Below, one piece after another: positions 8,508-16,867 of a stretch of 64,000 bases of DNA (the stretch's first letter is position 1; every line of letters starts with the position of its first letter). The notes below the pieces were generated by a model, which saw only the letters and a list, made by a program, of their open reading frames with translations, had not been told where the DNA came from and searched no databases. The translations under genes were made by a program, and so were the position numbers. The stretch lies in contig NZ_JAHKKS010000002.1 of NCBI RefSeq assembly GCF_019737615.1, positions 310,001-374,000 of the forward strand. The letters are read 5' to 3'. The DNA comes from Sphingobium xanthum. GTDB lineage: Bacteria > Pseudomonadota > Alphaproteobacteria > Sphingomonadales > Sphingomonadaceae.

Positions 8508-9386
8508 ATGGCCAAGACCTTCATCACCTGCGCGATCACCGGCGCGTCGCCGATGCCCAAGCACCCGAACTTCCCGTTCCGCCCGGAGCATGTTGCGCAG
8601 GAAGCGCTGGACGCGGCCGAGGCCGGCGCCTCGATCATCCACGTCCATGTCCGCGATCCGGAGACCGGCGCGCCGAACCAGGAGATGGAGAATTACCGCA
8701 AGGTCGTGAACCTGATCCGCGAGAAGAACACGGACGTCATCCTGAACGTCACCACCGGCCCCGGCTGCATGTGGTTCCCCAAGAGCGCCGAGGAGCCGCA
8801 TCTGCCCGATGACGAGCGCACGCTCATGTTCACCGCCGAGCGCCGCATCGAGCACATCCTCGACCTCAAGCCGGACATGTGTACGCTCGACATCTGCACC
8901 ATGAACCTGTGGGGCGGCATCGCGATGAACCTGGAGATGATCGTCGGCAAGATGGGCACGATGATCCAGGATGCGGGCGTACTGACCGAGATCGAGTGCT
9001 TCGAGGCGGGCGATTTCGTGTTCGCGGACGACCTGCGCGAGAAGAAGCTCATTTCGCCCAACTCGCCTTACACCTTTGTACTGGGCACGAAGTACGGCCT
9101 GCCCGCGACGACCGAGGCGATGATCTATTCCAAGAACCAGCTTCCGCGCGGCTCGAACTTCACCGGATTCGGCGTCTCGCGCCACAGTTTTCCGATGGCG
9201 GCGCAGTCCGTGCTGCTCGGCGGCCATGTCCGCGTCGGCTTCGAGGACACGATCTATCTGCGCAAGGGCATGCTCGCGAACAACAACGCGGAGCTGGTCG
9301 CCTGGGGGGCGGACCTGATCAACAAGATTGGCGGGGAAGTCGCGACGCCCGGCGAGACACGACAGATGCTGGGCCTCGCCAACTGA
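8508..9386 (+). CDS. Beta-keto acid cleavage enzyme (BKACE family)
   Basis: A 292-residue member of the family once called 3-keto-5-aminohexanoate cleavage enzymes. These zinc enzymes exchange the acyl part of a beta-keto acid with acetyl-CoA, giving acetoacetate and a new acyl-CoA. Visible signatures are ITCAITGASP at the start, SIIHVHVRDPETG with the paired zinc His residues, LNVTTGPG, and GHVRVGFEDTIYL near the C-terminus. The ATG at 8508 is preferred over upstream alternatives because TTGAGAGAG precedes it at proper spacing. Next to a benzoylformate decarboxylase, an aroylacetate is an attractive substrate, but the sequence alone does not show it. Confidence 0.87.
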   Translation: MAKTFITCAITGASPMPKHPNFPFRPEHVAQEALDAAEAGASIIHVHVRDPETGAPNQEMENYRKVVNLIREKNTDVILNVTTGPGCMWFPKSAEEPHLPDDERTLMFTAERRIEHILDLKPDMCTLDICTMNLWGGIAMNLEMIVGKMGTMIQDAGVLTEIECFEAGDFVFADDLREKKLISPNSPYTFVLGTKYGLPATTEAMIYSKNQLPRGSNFTGFGVSRHSFPMAAQSVLLGGHVRVGFEDTIYLRKGMLANNNAELVAWGADLINKIGGEVATPGETRQMLGLAN

Positions 9387-9417
9387 GGCCAGCAATCTTG
9401 CCGGCAGGGGTGATGGC

Positions 9418-10167
9418 ATGATGCAGAAGGTGGACTCATCGTCGGTCAAATCGGCGACGCGCACGCTCGATATTCTCGAGTTCGTCGTCGGCTGCGGCCG
9501 CCCGGTGAGTGCGGCGGAAATCGCCTCCGCGCTCGCCATCCCGGTGAGTAGCCTCTCCTACCTGCTCGGTACCCTCGTGGAGCGCGGCTATTTGACGCGC
9601 AACGGCCGCCTGCATGCACCCGGCCCTGCCCTCGGCCGCCTCAATCCCGATGCTACGGCGACGGTGCTGGCCGATCGGGTCTATCCGGTCGTGCGTTCCA
9701 TCTCGCTGCAACTCAACGAGACGGTCTCCTTCTTCGTCCGCCACGGCTTCGAGATGGAGGCGATTGCCGGCGAGGTCGCGGCACAGACCCTGCGCTACAC
9801 GATCGAGGTCGGCCGCCTCGTGCCGCTCCATGCCTTCGCCGCCGGCAAGGCGATCCTTGCGACTTTCAGTGAAGATGAGCTGGAGCAATATTTCGCCTCG
9901 GTCACGCGCGCCGGGTTCACGCCCTATACGCTCACCAGCGAGGCGGATCTCCGCAAGGAACTCGTGCGCATCAGCCAAAGCGGCGTCGCACGCACGCTCG
10001 AGGAATATACGCCCGGCATCATCGGCATCGGCCGCGCGGTCTTCAAGGGCGGGCATCTCCTCGGTGCGATCAGCGTCGCCATTCCGGCCGCACGTACGAC
10101 CATTCCGCTGGAAGAGCGCGCCATCATGCTGCTTGCGCAGGCTGCGGACGCGCTGGGCGATCGCTGA
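9418..10167 (+). CDS. IclR-family transcriptional regulator
   Basis: A 249-residue IclR protein. The N-terminal winged helix is seen in SATRTLDILEFVV, VSAAEIASALAIPVSSLSYLLGTLVERGYL; the C-terminal effector-binding domain follows, with PLHAFAAGKAILA and EYTPGIIGIGRAVF, where IclR members keep a conserved pattern. Two adjacent ATG codons at 9418 and 9421 are possible starts after CAGGGGTG. It lies within the decarboxylase/BKACE cluster on the same strand and likely controls it in response to an aromatic metabolite; the palindrome at 6656 is a candidate site. Confidence 0.88.
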   Translation: MMQKVDSSSVKSATRTLDILEFVVGCGRPVSAAEIASALAIPVSSLSYLLGTLVERGYLTRNGRLHAPGPALGRLNPDATATVLADRVYPVVRSISLQLNETVSFFVRHGFEMEAIAGEVAAQTLRYTIEVGRLVPLHAFAAGKAILATFSEDELEQYFASVTRAGFTPYTLTSEADLRKELVRISQSGVARTLEEYTPGIIGIGRAVFKGGHLLGAISVAIPAARTTIPLEERAIMLLAQAADALGDR

Positions 10168-10176
10168 AGGCCCGCA

Positions 10177-10494
10177 ATGAACCTGCTCGTTCCCCTGCCG
10201 GCCGACAATGGGAGCGAGATTTTCTCGACCCTGCTGGAGCATCCCGCCGCTCGCATCGAGCGCATCGTCTCGCGCGGACAGACCACACCGGAAGCTCAGC
10301 CTTATGACCAGCCGCAGGACGAATGGGTGCTGCTCCTCGCCGGTGCAGCCCGGCTCTGGCTGGAGGATCGTGGTGAGCTGAGCCTCGCGCCGGGCGATAC
10401 CCTGCTGATCCCCGCTCATGTGAAACACCGCGTCACCTTCACGCAGGCCGAGCCGCCGACCGTCTGGCTCGCCGTGCATCTGGGGAGCGCCTGA
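10177..10494 (+). CDS. Cupin-domain protein
   Basis: A 105-residue single-domain cupin: QDEWVLLLAGAARLWLEDRG corresponds to the first cupin motif and LAPGDTLLIPAHVKHRVTF to the second, with a His at the end of each region positioned for metal binding. Small cupins of this type are often isomerases, sugar or aromatic-compound binding proteins. It starts ten bases after the IclR gene stop and its own stop overlaps the next ATG by one base, so it belongs to the same transcription unit. Confidence 0.82.
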   Translation: MNLLVPLPADNGSEIFSTLLEHPAARIERIVSRGQTTPEAQPYDQPQDEWVLLLAGAARLWLEDRGELSLAPGDTLLIPAHVKHRVTFTQAEPPTVWLAVHLGSA

Positions 10495-10691
10495 TGGCCG
10501 AGATCGTCAATCTGCGTCAGGCCCGCAAGGCCCGCGACCGCAAACGCGCCGAGCAGCAGGCGGCCGAGAACCGCGCAAAATTCGGCCGCACCAAGGCAGT
10601 GAAGAAAAAGCAGAAGCTCGACGATGCCCGCGACGCCTCCCGGCTCGACGGCGCACGGCGCGAGACCGACGACAATGAGGGGATCGACTGA
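10494..10691 (+). CDS. DUF4169-family small basic protein
   Basis: A 65-residue, highly charged protein beginning AEIVNLRQARKARDRKRAE and containing RAKFGRTKA. This is the pattern of the DUF4169 family found across Alphaproteobacteria, whose function is not known. It is probably mostly helical. The start overlaps the cupin stop (TGATG). Confidence 0.8.
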   Translation: MAEIVNLRQARKARDRKRAEQQAAENRAKFGRTKAVKKKQKLDDARDASRLDGARRETDDNEGID

Positions 10692-10692
10692 A

Positions 10693-11655
10693 ATGGACAT
10701 GGACTATGTGCGCCTCGGCCGAACCGATGCGATGGTCAGCGCCGTCGGCCTCGGCTGCGGCGGGCATAGCCGCCTCGGCATGGCGCGCGGCGCGAGCAAC
10801 GAGGAAGCCGCCGATCTCGTCCGCCGCGCGATCGATCTCGGCATCAACTTCATCGACACGGCGCTCGTCTATCGCACCGAGGAAGCTGTGGGGCTCGGCA
10901 TCAAGGGCCACGATCGCAGCAAGCTCTTCCTCTCCACCAAGAGCTGGGTCGGCAAGGGTGGCGCCGAAAGCAGCCCGGAGCCTTTCACGCCCGCCGAGTT
11001 CACTGCCAATCTCGAGTCCAGCCTCCAGCGGCTCGGCACCGACTATGTCGATCTCTTTCACCTGCACGGCGTCTCGCACGACCAGCTCGACTATGCGCGC
11101 GAGGTCCTGCTCCCGGAATTGCGGCGCCATCAGGAAGCCGGCAAGGTCCGTTTCGTCGGCATCACCGAGGTCTTTCGCTACGATACCGATCACCGCATGC
11201 TGCAGGCCGCCTTGCCGCTCAATGATTTCGACGTCGTCATGGTCGGCTTCAACCTGCTCAATCCGAGCGCGCGCAAGACGGTCTTCCCGCTCACGCTGCA
11301 GCATGATGTCGGCACGCTTATCATGTTCGCCGTGCGCCGGGGCCTCAATGGCGTCGAGAACACGCGGGAGGCGGTGGCGGAGCTGATCGACAAGCAGGAG
11401 ATCGACCCGGCCCTCATCAATCCCGACGATCCGCTCGACTTCCTGCGTGCGACACTGGGCATCAAGTCGCAGATCGAGGCAGCCTATCGCTTTTGCCGCC
11501 ACGAGCCGGGCGCGCATGTCATCCTGACCGGCACGGGCAGCGCCGCGCATCTCGAAGAGAATATCGCCTCGATACTCGCCCCGCGCCTCCCCGCGGAAAC
11601 GCAGGAAAAGCTGAAGCTCATCTTCGGGGAAGCGAGCTCGGCTTCGGCCAACTGA
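10693..11655 (+). CDS. Aldo/keto reductase
   Basis: A 320-residue aldo/keto reductase. The expected tetrad is visible: Asp and Tyr in FIDTALVYRTEEA, Lys in LFLSTKSW, His in LFHLHGVSH. The start at 10693 is chosen because ATG follows the previous stop directly and the protein then begins MDMDYVRLGRTD, the usual family start. Such enzymes reduce aldehydes or ketones with NADPH, and in this cluster an aromatic aldehyde is a natural guess. Its last 38 bases overlap the opposite-strand MoaD-like gene. Confidence 0.85.
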   Translation: MDMDYVRLGRTDAMVSAVGLGCGGHSRLGMARGASNEEAADLVRRAIDLGINFIDTALVYRTEEAVGLGIKGHDRSKLFLSTKSWVGKGGAESSPEPFTPAEFTANLESSLQRLGTDYVDLFHLHGVSHDQLDYAREVLLPELRRHQEAGKVRFVGITEVFRYDTDHRMLQAALPLNDFDVVMVGFNLLNPSARKTVFPLTLQHDVGTLIMFAVRRGLNGVENTREAVAELIDKQEIDPALINPDDPLDFLRATLGIKSQIEAAYRFCRHEPGAHVILTGTGSAAHLEENIASILAPRLPAETQEKLKLIFGEASSASAN

Positions 11656-11908
11656 CCAGCGTGCTTCCACCGGCGATGCGCGGGAACAGCAGCACTTCGC
11701 TTTCCGCGGAGAGCGTCTGCGTCCAGTCCTGAATCACGGCTCCATCGACCGCGATCGAGGCGCGCGTCTCGACAAACCGGCCAAGCCCGGGAAAGCGTCG
11801 ATCAAGTGCGCTCACAAGCTGGAAGACATTGCCCGCCGGAAGGTCGAGCGTCTCCAGCCCATCGGTGAACTCATCGCAGATGGACGTGACAAAAACGATG
11901 CGGGCCAC
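11618..11908 (-). CDS. MoaD/ThiS-family ubiquitin-like protein with a C-terminal tail after Gly-Gly
   Basis: A 96-residue beta-grasp protein. The N-terminus (ARIVFVTSICDEF), the ALDRRFPGLGRFV helix and VLLFPRIAGG match MoaD/ThiS sulfur carriers, which normally end at Gly-Gly so that the C-terminus can be thiocarboxylated. Here 15 more residues (STLVSWPKPSSLPRR) follow the GG before the stop. The gene begins with GTG three bases after the molybdenum-hydroxylase large subunit gene, so a role in molybdopterin supply or maturation for that enzyme is likely. The tail would have to be removed, or the protein is not a classical sulfur carrier. Confidence 0.8.
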   Translation of the reverse strand: MARIVFVTSICDEFTDGLETLDLPAGNVFQLVSALDRRFPGLGRFVETRASIAVDGAVIQDWTQTLSAESEVLLFPRIAGGSTLVSWPKPSSLPRR

Positions 11909-11911
11909 GTC

Positions 11912-14167
11912 TCAGCCGGCGGCGTTCAGGGCCGCATGAATTCGCGCCGGGGTCATCGGCAGATCGAACATGCGCATGCCCGCTGCCGCCGAGACCGCAT
12001 TGGCGACAGCCGCCAGCGGCGGCACGATCGGTACTTCGCCGACGCCCTTGACGCCGAAGGGATGCGTCGGATGGGGGATTTCAACGAGCAGCGTGTCGAT
12101 CATCGGCAGATCGGAGGCGACCGGCATGCGATAATCGAGGAAGCCCGCATTATCGACGCGACCTTCCTTGTTGAACGTATAGGCCTCGTTCAACGCCCAG
12201 CCGATGCCCTGCACCGCACCACCCTGCGCCTGCCCCTCGACATAGCTCGGATGCACGGCCCGCCCGACATCCTGAATGGCGGTGTAGCGCGTCACGCCGA
12301 CATGGCCGGTTTCAGGATCCAGCTCCACGTCGCAGATATGCACGGCATAGGTCGGCATGGCATCGTGCGGATAGACCGATTTCTCGACGCTGATCGGCCC
12401 GCCGGTCTTGGAGGCCTTGCTCGCAATCTCCTTGATACCGAGCGGCGCCTCGTCGCGCCCGTCCGCCAGGCAATGCGCCTCGCCGTCGCGCCATTCGACC
12501 CTGGACGCATCGACGCCCCAGATCATTGCGGCCCGCGCTTTCAGTATCTCGACCACCTCGGCTGCCGCTTCGGACACGGCCTTACCCGTCGCGAAGGTCG
12601 TGCGACTGCCACCGGTGAGCATCGAGAAGCCGATGGACGCGGTATCCGCCACGATCGGCCGCACCTTCACCATGGGGATCTGAAGCACTTCGGCCGCCAT
12701 CATCGCCATGGAGGCGCGCGATCCGCCAATATCGGGATTGCCGGTCGCGACGACCGCCGTGCCGTCCTCGGCGATGCTGATCATTGCGGTCGATTCCCCG
12801 CCATGGTTCACCCACCAGCCCGCCGCGATGCCGCGCCCCTGATTGGGGCCGAGCGGTGCGGAGTAATGGTCATGACCCTTCGCGGCGGCCAATGTCTCCA
12901 TGAAGGCGATCTGGCCATGGGGGGTACCGGAGAAGCTTGTGTCGCCCGCTCTCACCGCGTTCTTCTCGCGCAGCGCGATCGGGTCCATGCCGAGCTGCCG
13001 GGCAATGTCGTCGATCGCGCATTCCACCGCGAACTCGGCTTGCGGCGCGCTCGGTGCGCGATAGGCGTGCGTGCTCGGCATGTTGCTGACGACATCGCAG
13101 CCCGTCACGCGCTTGTGCTCGATGCGATATCCGCCGAGCGCATGCATCACGCCTGCGCCCGCTCCCGCGCCCGGAAACGCCCCGACCTGATAGCGCATAT
13201 CGACAATCGCCGCTGTCAGTATGCCGTCCTTCGTTGCGCCCAGGCGGATATCGATTTCAGCCCCCGGCCCCGGTCCCGTCGAGCGGAACACCTCGTCGCG
13301 GCTCAGCACCATTTTCACCGGCCGACCGCTCTTCTTCGACAGGATTGTCGCCACCGGCTCCAGATAGACCGTCGTCTTGCCGCCGAAGCCGCCGCCGATC
13401 TCCAGCGGCGTCACGCGCAGATCGGCCAGGTTCATCCCCGTGATCGCTGCGACGACCGAGCGCACCATGAAAGCGCCCTGGCTGCTGCACCAGAGTTGCG
13501 CCTGCCCGTCACCACTGACCGAGGCGACGCAGGCCTGCGGCTCGATATAGCCCTGATGCACCGCCTGCGTGGTGTAGCGACCCGTAGCAACGACATCCGC
13601 CGTGGCTAACGCCGCCTCCGCATCGCCCGTCGAGGAGTCGAGGCGCGCCGCAATGTTGGACGGGCCTTTCGCGTCGAGATCGTCATGCAGCACTGGCGCA
13701 TCGCTCCGCATCGCGTCCGCGATCTCGATGACATGCGGCAGCACTTCGTAGCGCACCTCGATCAGGTCGAGCGCCGCCGTCGCAATCTCCGGACTGGTCG
13801 CCGCGACGGCCACGACAGGCTGGCCCTCATAGAAGACCTTGTCGCGCGCCAGGCACATCTGCGCCGCGCGATCGACATTGATGCCGGCCTCACCCGCATC
13901 GATTTCGTCCATCTCCACGCGCGGGAAGTCGGCGTTCGTCGCCACTGCCTTCACGCCCGCCAGCGCTTCGGCCTTGCGCGTGTCGATCGAGACGATGCGC
14001 GCATGGGCATGCGGGCTGCGCAGGATCGCGCCGCGCAACATGCCGGGCAGGTAGAAGTCGGCGCCATAGACGGCCTTGCCGGTGACCTTGTCGGCGCCGT
14101 CCGGGCGCACCGGTCGCGTGCCGACGATCCTGTGTTCGGTTGTGGCGATCTGGTCCTGCTTGGTCAT
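11912..14167 (-). CDS. Molybdenum hydroxylase large subunit (xanthine dehydrogenase/CoxL family)
   Basis: A 751-residue molybdopterin-binding subunit. IEIGGGFGGKT-like sequence (EIGGGFGGKTTVY) is the conserved loop near the cofactor, TGRYTTQAVHQGYIEPQ and AYRAPSAPQAEFAVE line the active site, and KGVGEVPIVPP contains the catalytic Glu (GVGE). It overlaps the 2Fe-2S subunit gene by four bases. The family hydroxylates N-heterocycles, purines or aldehydes using water. It resembles the 4-hydroxybenzoyl-CoA reductase/xanthine dehydrogenase side of the family, but the substrate cannot be named. Confidence 0.9.
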   Translation of the reverse strand: MTKQDQIATTEHRIVGTRPVRPDGADKVTGKAVYGADFYLPGMLRGAILRSPHAHARIVSIDTRKAEALAGVKAVATNADFPRVEMDEIDAGEAGINVDRAAQMCLARDKVFYEGQPVVAVAATSPEIATAALDLIEVRYEVLPHVIEIADAMRSDAPVLHDDLDAKGPSNIAARLDSSTGDAEAALATADVVATGRYTTQAVHQGYIEPQACVASVSGDGQAQLWCSSQGAFMVRSVVAAITGMNLADLRVTPLEIGGGFGGKTTVYLEPVATILSKKSGRPVKMVLSRDEVFRSTGPGPGAEIDIRLGATKDGILTAAIVDMRYQVGAFPGAGAGAGVMHALGGYRIEHKRVTGCDVVSNMPSTHAYRAPSAPQAEFAVECAIDDIARQLGMDPIALREKNAVRAGDTSFSGTPHGQIAFMETLAAAKGHDHYSAPLGPNQGRGIAAGWWVNHGGESTAMISIAEDGTAVVATGNPDIGGSRASMAMMAAEVLQIPMVKVRPIVADTASIGFSMLTGGSRTTFATGKAVSEAAAEVVEILKARAAMIWGVDASRVEWRDGEAHCLADGRDEAPLGIKEIASKASKTGGPISVEKSVYPHDAMPTYAVHICDVELDPETGHVGVTRYTAIQDVGRAVHPSYVEGQAQGGAVQGIGWALNEAYTFNKEGRVDNAGFLDYRMPVASDLPMIDTLLVEIPHPTHPFGVKGVGEVPIVPPLAAVANAVSAAAGMRMFDLPMTPARIHAALNAAG

Positions 14168-14652
14168 GCCGGCAGCCTTTCCTGACGCAGTTCGGCCGCC
14201 GTATCGAGCACGGCCCGGATGATCTTGTCATAGCCCGTACAGCGGCAGAGATTGCCCGCAAGCCAGTAGCGCGTCTCTTCCTCCGTCGGGTCAACGTTGC
14301 GCTCCAGCAGCGCCTTGGCCGCCACCAGCACGCCCGGCGTGCAGAAGCCGCATTGCAGCGCGCCATGCTCCAGGAATTTCCGCTGCAGCGGATGGAGCTG
14401 CCCATCCTGCGCCAGCCCCTCGATTGTCTCGACACGCCGCCCGTCGATCTCCGGCGCCAGAACCAGGCAGGAGCAGACAAGCTTGTCATCCAGCATCACG
14501 CTGCACGCGCCGCAATCGCCCGATCCGCAGCCTTCCTTGCTGCCGGTCAGCCGCAGCTCGTCGCGCAGGGCATTCAGCAGGCTGGTCGTTGGCTCGCACA
14601 GGAAATCGACGGCATCGCCGTTCACCGTGGCGCGAATATGCTGCTTGCTCAT
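14164..14652 (-). CDS. Molybdenum hydroxylase 2Fe-2S subunit
   Basis: A 162-residue electron-transfer subunit with two clusters: the plant-ferredoxin-type set in GCGSGDCGACSVM with a later Cys (LVCSC), and the C-terminal helical set in CGFCTPG and CRCTGYDKI. This is the standard CoxS/small subunit layout. It is translationally coupled by ATGA overlaps to both the FAD subunit upstream and the large subunit downstream, so the three make one heterotrimer (and likely a dimer of trimers). Confidence 0.93.
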   Translation of the reverse strand: MSKQHIRATVNGDAVDFLCEPTTSLLNALRDELRLTGSKEGCGSGDCGACSVMLDDKLVCSCLVLAPEIDGRRVETIEGLAQDGQLHPLQRKFLEHGALQCGFCTPGVLVAAKALLERNVDPTEEETRYWLAGNLCRCTGYDKIIRAVLDTAAELRQERLPA

Positions 14653-15515
14653 AGGGTCTCCCGAGACCGGTTATAGGCGATGACGGCCGCGCGGCGCGCA
14701 TAGACCGCCGACATGGCGATGCGATAATCGATGGTGCCGCGCTTGTCGTCGATGGGGCGGCAGGCGGCCTTGGCGGCTTCGCCCATCGCGGTCAGCGCCG
14801 CCTCGTCGAGCTTGCTGCCGATCAGCGCCGCGCCCGCATCCGGCACCAGCAATGCCGTCGGCGCCACCGCGCCGAGCGCGACACGTGCTGCTGTAATCGT
14901 GCCGCTCGCGTCGCAGCTGAGATTGATGCCCGCGCCGACAACGGCGATGTCCATTTCCGTCCGCGGGATCGAGCGCAGATAGGCGTCGGCCGATCCCGGC
15001 TCCCGCACCGGCAGGATGAACTCGAGCACGAACTCACCCTTGCCCAACGTCGTCCAGCCTGGGCCGGCAAGTAGATCCTCGACCGCCACGATGCGCTCGC
15101 CCTGCGGCCCGGCGACCACGGCGCGCGCACCCGCCGCGATCAGCGCCGGCACGCTGTCCGCCGCCGGCGAGGCATTGCAGAGATTGCCGCCGATTGTTGC
15201 GCGATTGCGCACCTGCACCGAGCCGATCAGATTGGCCGCCTCGACCACGCCCGGCCATGCCGCGCAGAGCGCCGCGTCATCGAGCAGTTCGGTGCAAGGA
15301 GTCGCCGCGCCGATGACGAACCCGCCATCTTGCGCCCGCGATCCGACCGCGCGGTCAATGCCCTTGATGTCGACGATCGCGCCGGGCTTCAGCCGCCCGG
15401 ATCGCATCTGCACGAGCAGATCGGTGCCTCCGGACATCGGCCGGGCATCGTCTCGCGATGCGAGCAACTCGACGGCTTGATCCACGCTGGTTGGCGAATG
15501 ATAGCTCAATTCCAC
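14649..15515 (-). CDS. Molybdenum hydroxylase FAD-binding subunit
   Basis: A 288-residue CoxM-type subunit: SYHSPTSVDQAVELL at the start, GGTDLLVQMRSG and TIGGNLCNASPAADS are the two FAD-pyrophosphate motifs. There is no extra Cys-rich insertion like the 4Fe-4S loop of 4-hydroxybenzoyl-CoA reductase beta, which argues against that specific enzyme. The start is uncertain: GTG at 15515 sits directly on a GGAGG ribosome site, while TTG at 15509 has a better distance from it. It is the first gene of the four-gene minus-strand unit. Confidence 0.88.
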   Translation of the reverse strand: MELSYHSPTSVDQAVELLASRDDARPMSGGTDLLVQMRSGRLKPGAIVDIKGIDRAVGSRAQDGGFVIGAATPCTELLDDAALCAAWPGVVEAANLIGSVQVRNRATIGGNLCNASPAADSVPALIAAGARAVVAGPQGERIVAVEDLLAGPGWTTLGKGEFVLEFILPVREPGSADAYLRSIPRTEMDIAVVGAGINLSCDASGTITAARVALGAVAPTALLVPDAGAALIGSKLDEAALTAMGEAAKAACRPIDDKRGTIDYRIAMSAVYARRAAVIAYNRSRETL

Positions 15516-15741
15516 CTCCGCTTTGTGACCGGTAACGGTCCCGATGCCCGGCGCGTCTGTCGGCGCCGTCGATCGGTCTGCCCAGCATAGCCACGCCCGC
15601 GGAAGCTGTCAGCCCCGTGGCGGTAATTTCAGTTGCATCAAGCGACGCAATCAACCGAATCGTGGTGAAGGCGGGCTGGATCGATGCGAAAGTGATGTTC
15701 GGCAATTCGGGCCATGTCGGCCTGGCTGCGCACAAAGCAAA

Positions 15742-15764
15742 CGGGGCGAGCCGAAGCCCGCCCC
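15742..15764 (-). terminator. Hairpin terminator after the OmpA-like gene
   Basis: On the minus strand the RNA reads GGGGCGGGC, UUCG, GCUCGCCCC: a nine-pair stem (one G-U) closed by a UUCG tetraloop, followed by GUUUG. It begins about 28 bases after the OmpA-like stop codon. The T-run is weak, but the stem is very stable. Confidence 0.65.
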
Positions 15765-15791
15765 GCCTGTCTTGCAAATCGGCTCTAACTC

Positions 15792-16649
15792 TTAAAAGCC
15801 GTCGACGCTCTTGCTGACGAGCACGTTCACGGCAACGCGGCGGTTCTGCGCTTTGCCTTCCGGCGTGCTGTTGTCCGCCAGCGGATCGGCCATGGCCATG
15901 CCGGTCGGGGTCAGCATGCGATAGGGCTTCCAGCCGCAGGCCTGCTGCAGATAGTTGACCACGCGACTGGCGCGCTTTTCGCTCAACATCTGGTTGAAGT
16001 CTTCAGGGCCGGTGGAGTCGGTATAGCCGACGACCAGAAGCAATGCGTTCTCCATGCCATTGGCCTGACTCGCCGCGTTGCACAGGTCCGCCTTGCCCTG
16101 CTCGGTGAGCTGCCACTTGCCCGTATCGAAGTTCACGTTGGTGGTGGCTTTGACGTTATACTTGTCGATATCGCCCATGCGGCCACGCAGCGCTTCGGTC
16201 GCTGCCGTCTGCTCCTCGAAGCCCTGGGCCGTGCCGCTGCGGATCATGTTCGCAGTCTTGAAATCATTGTTCTTGTAGACGACCTGATTGGCGATCAGGG
16301 TGCCGTCCGCCGTCTGCCAGGTCTTGACGGTCACCGGCAGGCCATTGAGCAGCGAGGCCGGGGTAGGCTTGCCCTTGCTGCCGCCGAAGAGACCGGAACT
16401 GGCCTTGATCTTGGTCGCCTCGTCGATGAGGACGACAGTGCGCGCGCCGTCAGCGCTCGTCACCTGCATCTTTTCGTCATTGCGTGCGGAGATGAAGCCC
16501 TTGAGCTCCGGCCCTGCGGTCTTCTGGCCATAGACGTTGATGTCGTTGCCGGGAGCGGCCTGCTCTTGCGCCAGAAGGCTGGCCGGAGCCGACACCGTCA
16601 ACAAGGAAATCAGAACGAGGTTTCGCGACCTTTTGAATTTGGCAATCAT
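15792..16649 (-). CDS. OmpA-family protein, exported
   Basis: A 285-residue protein with a signal peptide (LVLISLLTVSAPASLLA). The middle (about 35-150) is a beta-rich region with no family I recognise. The C-terminal half is an OmpA-like peptidoglycan-binding domain: NVNFDTGKWQLTEQGKADL, VVGYTDSTGPEDFNQMLSEKRASRVVNYL, and NRRVAVNVL, matching the conserved diaminopimelate-binding pattern. It likely tethers the envelope to peptidoglycan. Single-gene unit: own terminator downstream, and about 220 bases upstream to the next gene. Confidence 0.88.
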   Translation of the reverse strand: MIAKFKRSRNLVLISLLTVSAPASLLAQEQAAPGNDINVYGQKTAGPELKGFISARNDEKMQVTSADGARTVVLIDEATKIKASSGLFGGSKGKPTPASLLNGLPVTVKTWQTADGTLIANQVVYKNNDFKTANMIRSGTAQGFEEQTAATEALRGRMGDIDKYNVKATTNVNFDTGKWQLTEQGKADLCNAASQANGMENALLLVVGYTDSTGPEDFNQMLSEKRASRVVNYLQQACGWKPYRMLTPTGMAMADPLADNSTPEGKAQNRRVAVNVLVSKSVDGF

Positions 16650-16804
16650 TGAAATACTCCCTCATATTGCCCCGTCAGGACGAGCCTGTTCACGCCAACC
16701 TTTCTAACCAATGAACCGTTCCCAAGGGCAATTTGCAGTGCGGATCATTTGAGCGGATCGTGCGACGAACCGTTGCGGGCTTTGCAACACGCGAGTCGAA
16801 ACGG

Positions 16805-16838
16805 CAAGAAAAAGGGCGGAGTCGCATGCGACCCCGCC
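16805..16838 (-). terminator. Rho-independent terminator after the LigM-like gene
   Basis: Read on the minus strand, GGGCGG and CCGCCC flank an inner perfect palindrome GTCGCATGCGAC, giving a long stem, followed at once by TTTTTCTT. It sits about 30 bases beyond the stop of the O-demethylase-like gene, in the right orientation for it. Confidence 0.8.
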
Positions 16839-16867
16839 CTCTCTAACCGTTCGGATGTGCGACCCGA

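Noticed and set aside
11912-15515. 4-hydroxybenzoyl-CoA reductase (hcrABC)
   Set aside because: The FAD subunit lacks the Cys-rich 4Fe-4S insertion of that enzyme and the surroundings are aerobic; only the general molybdenum hydroxylase family is supported.
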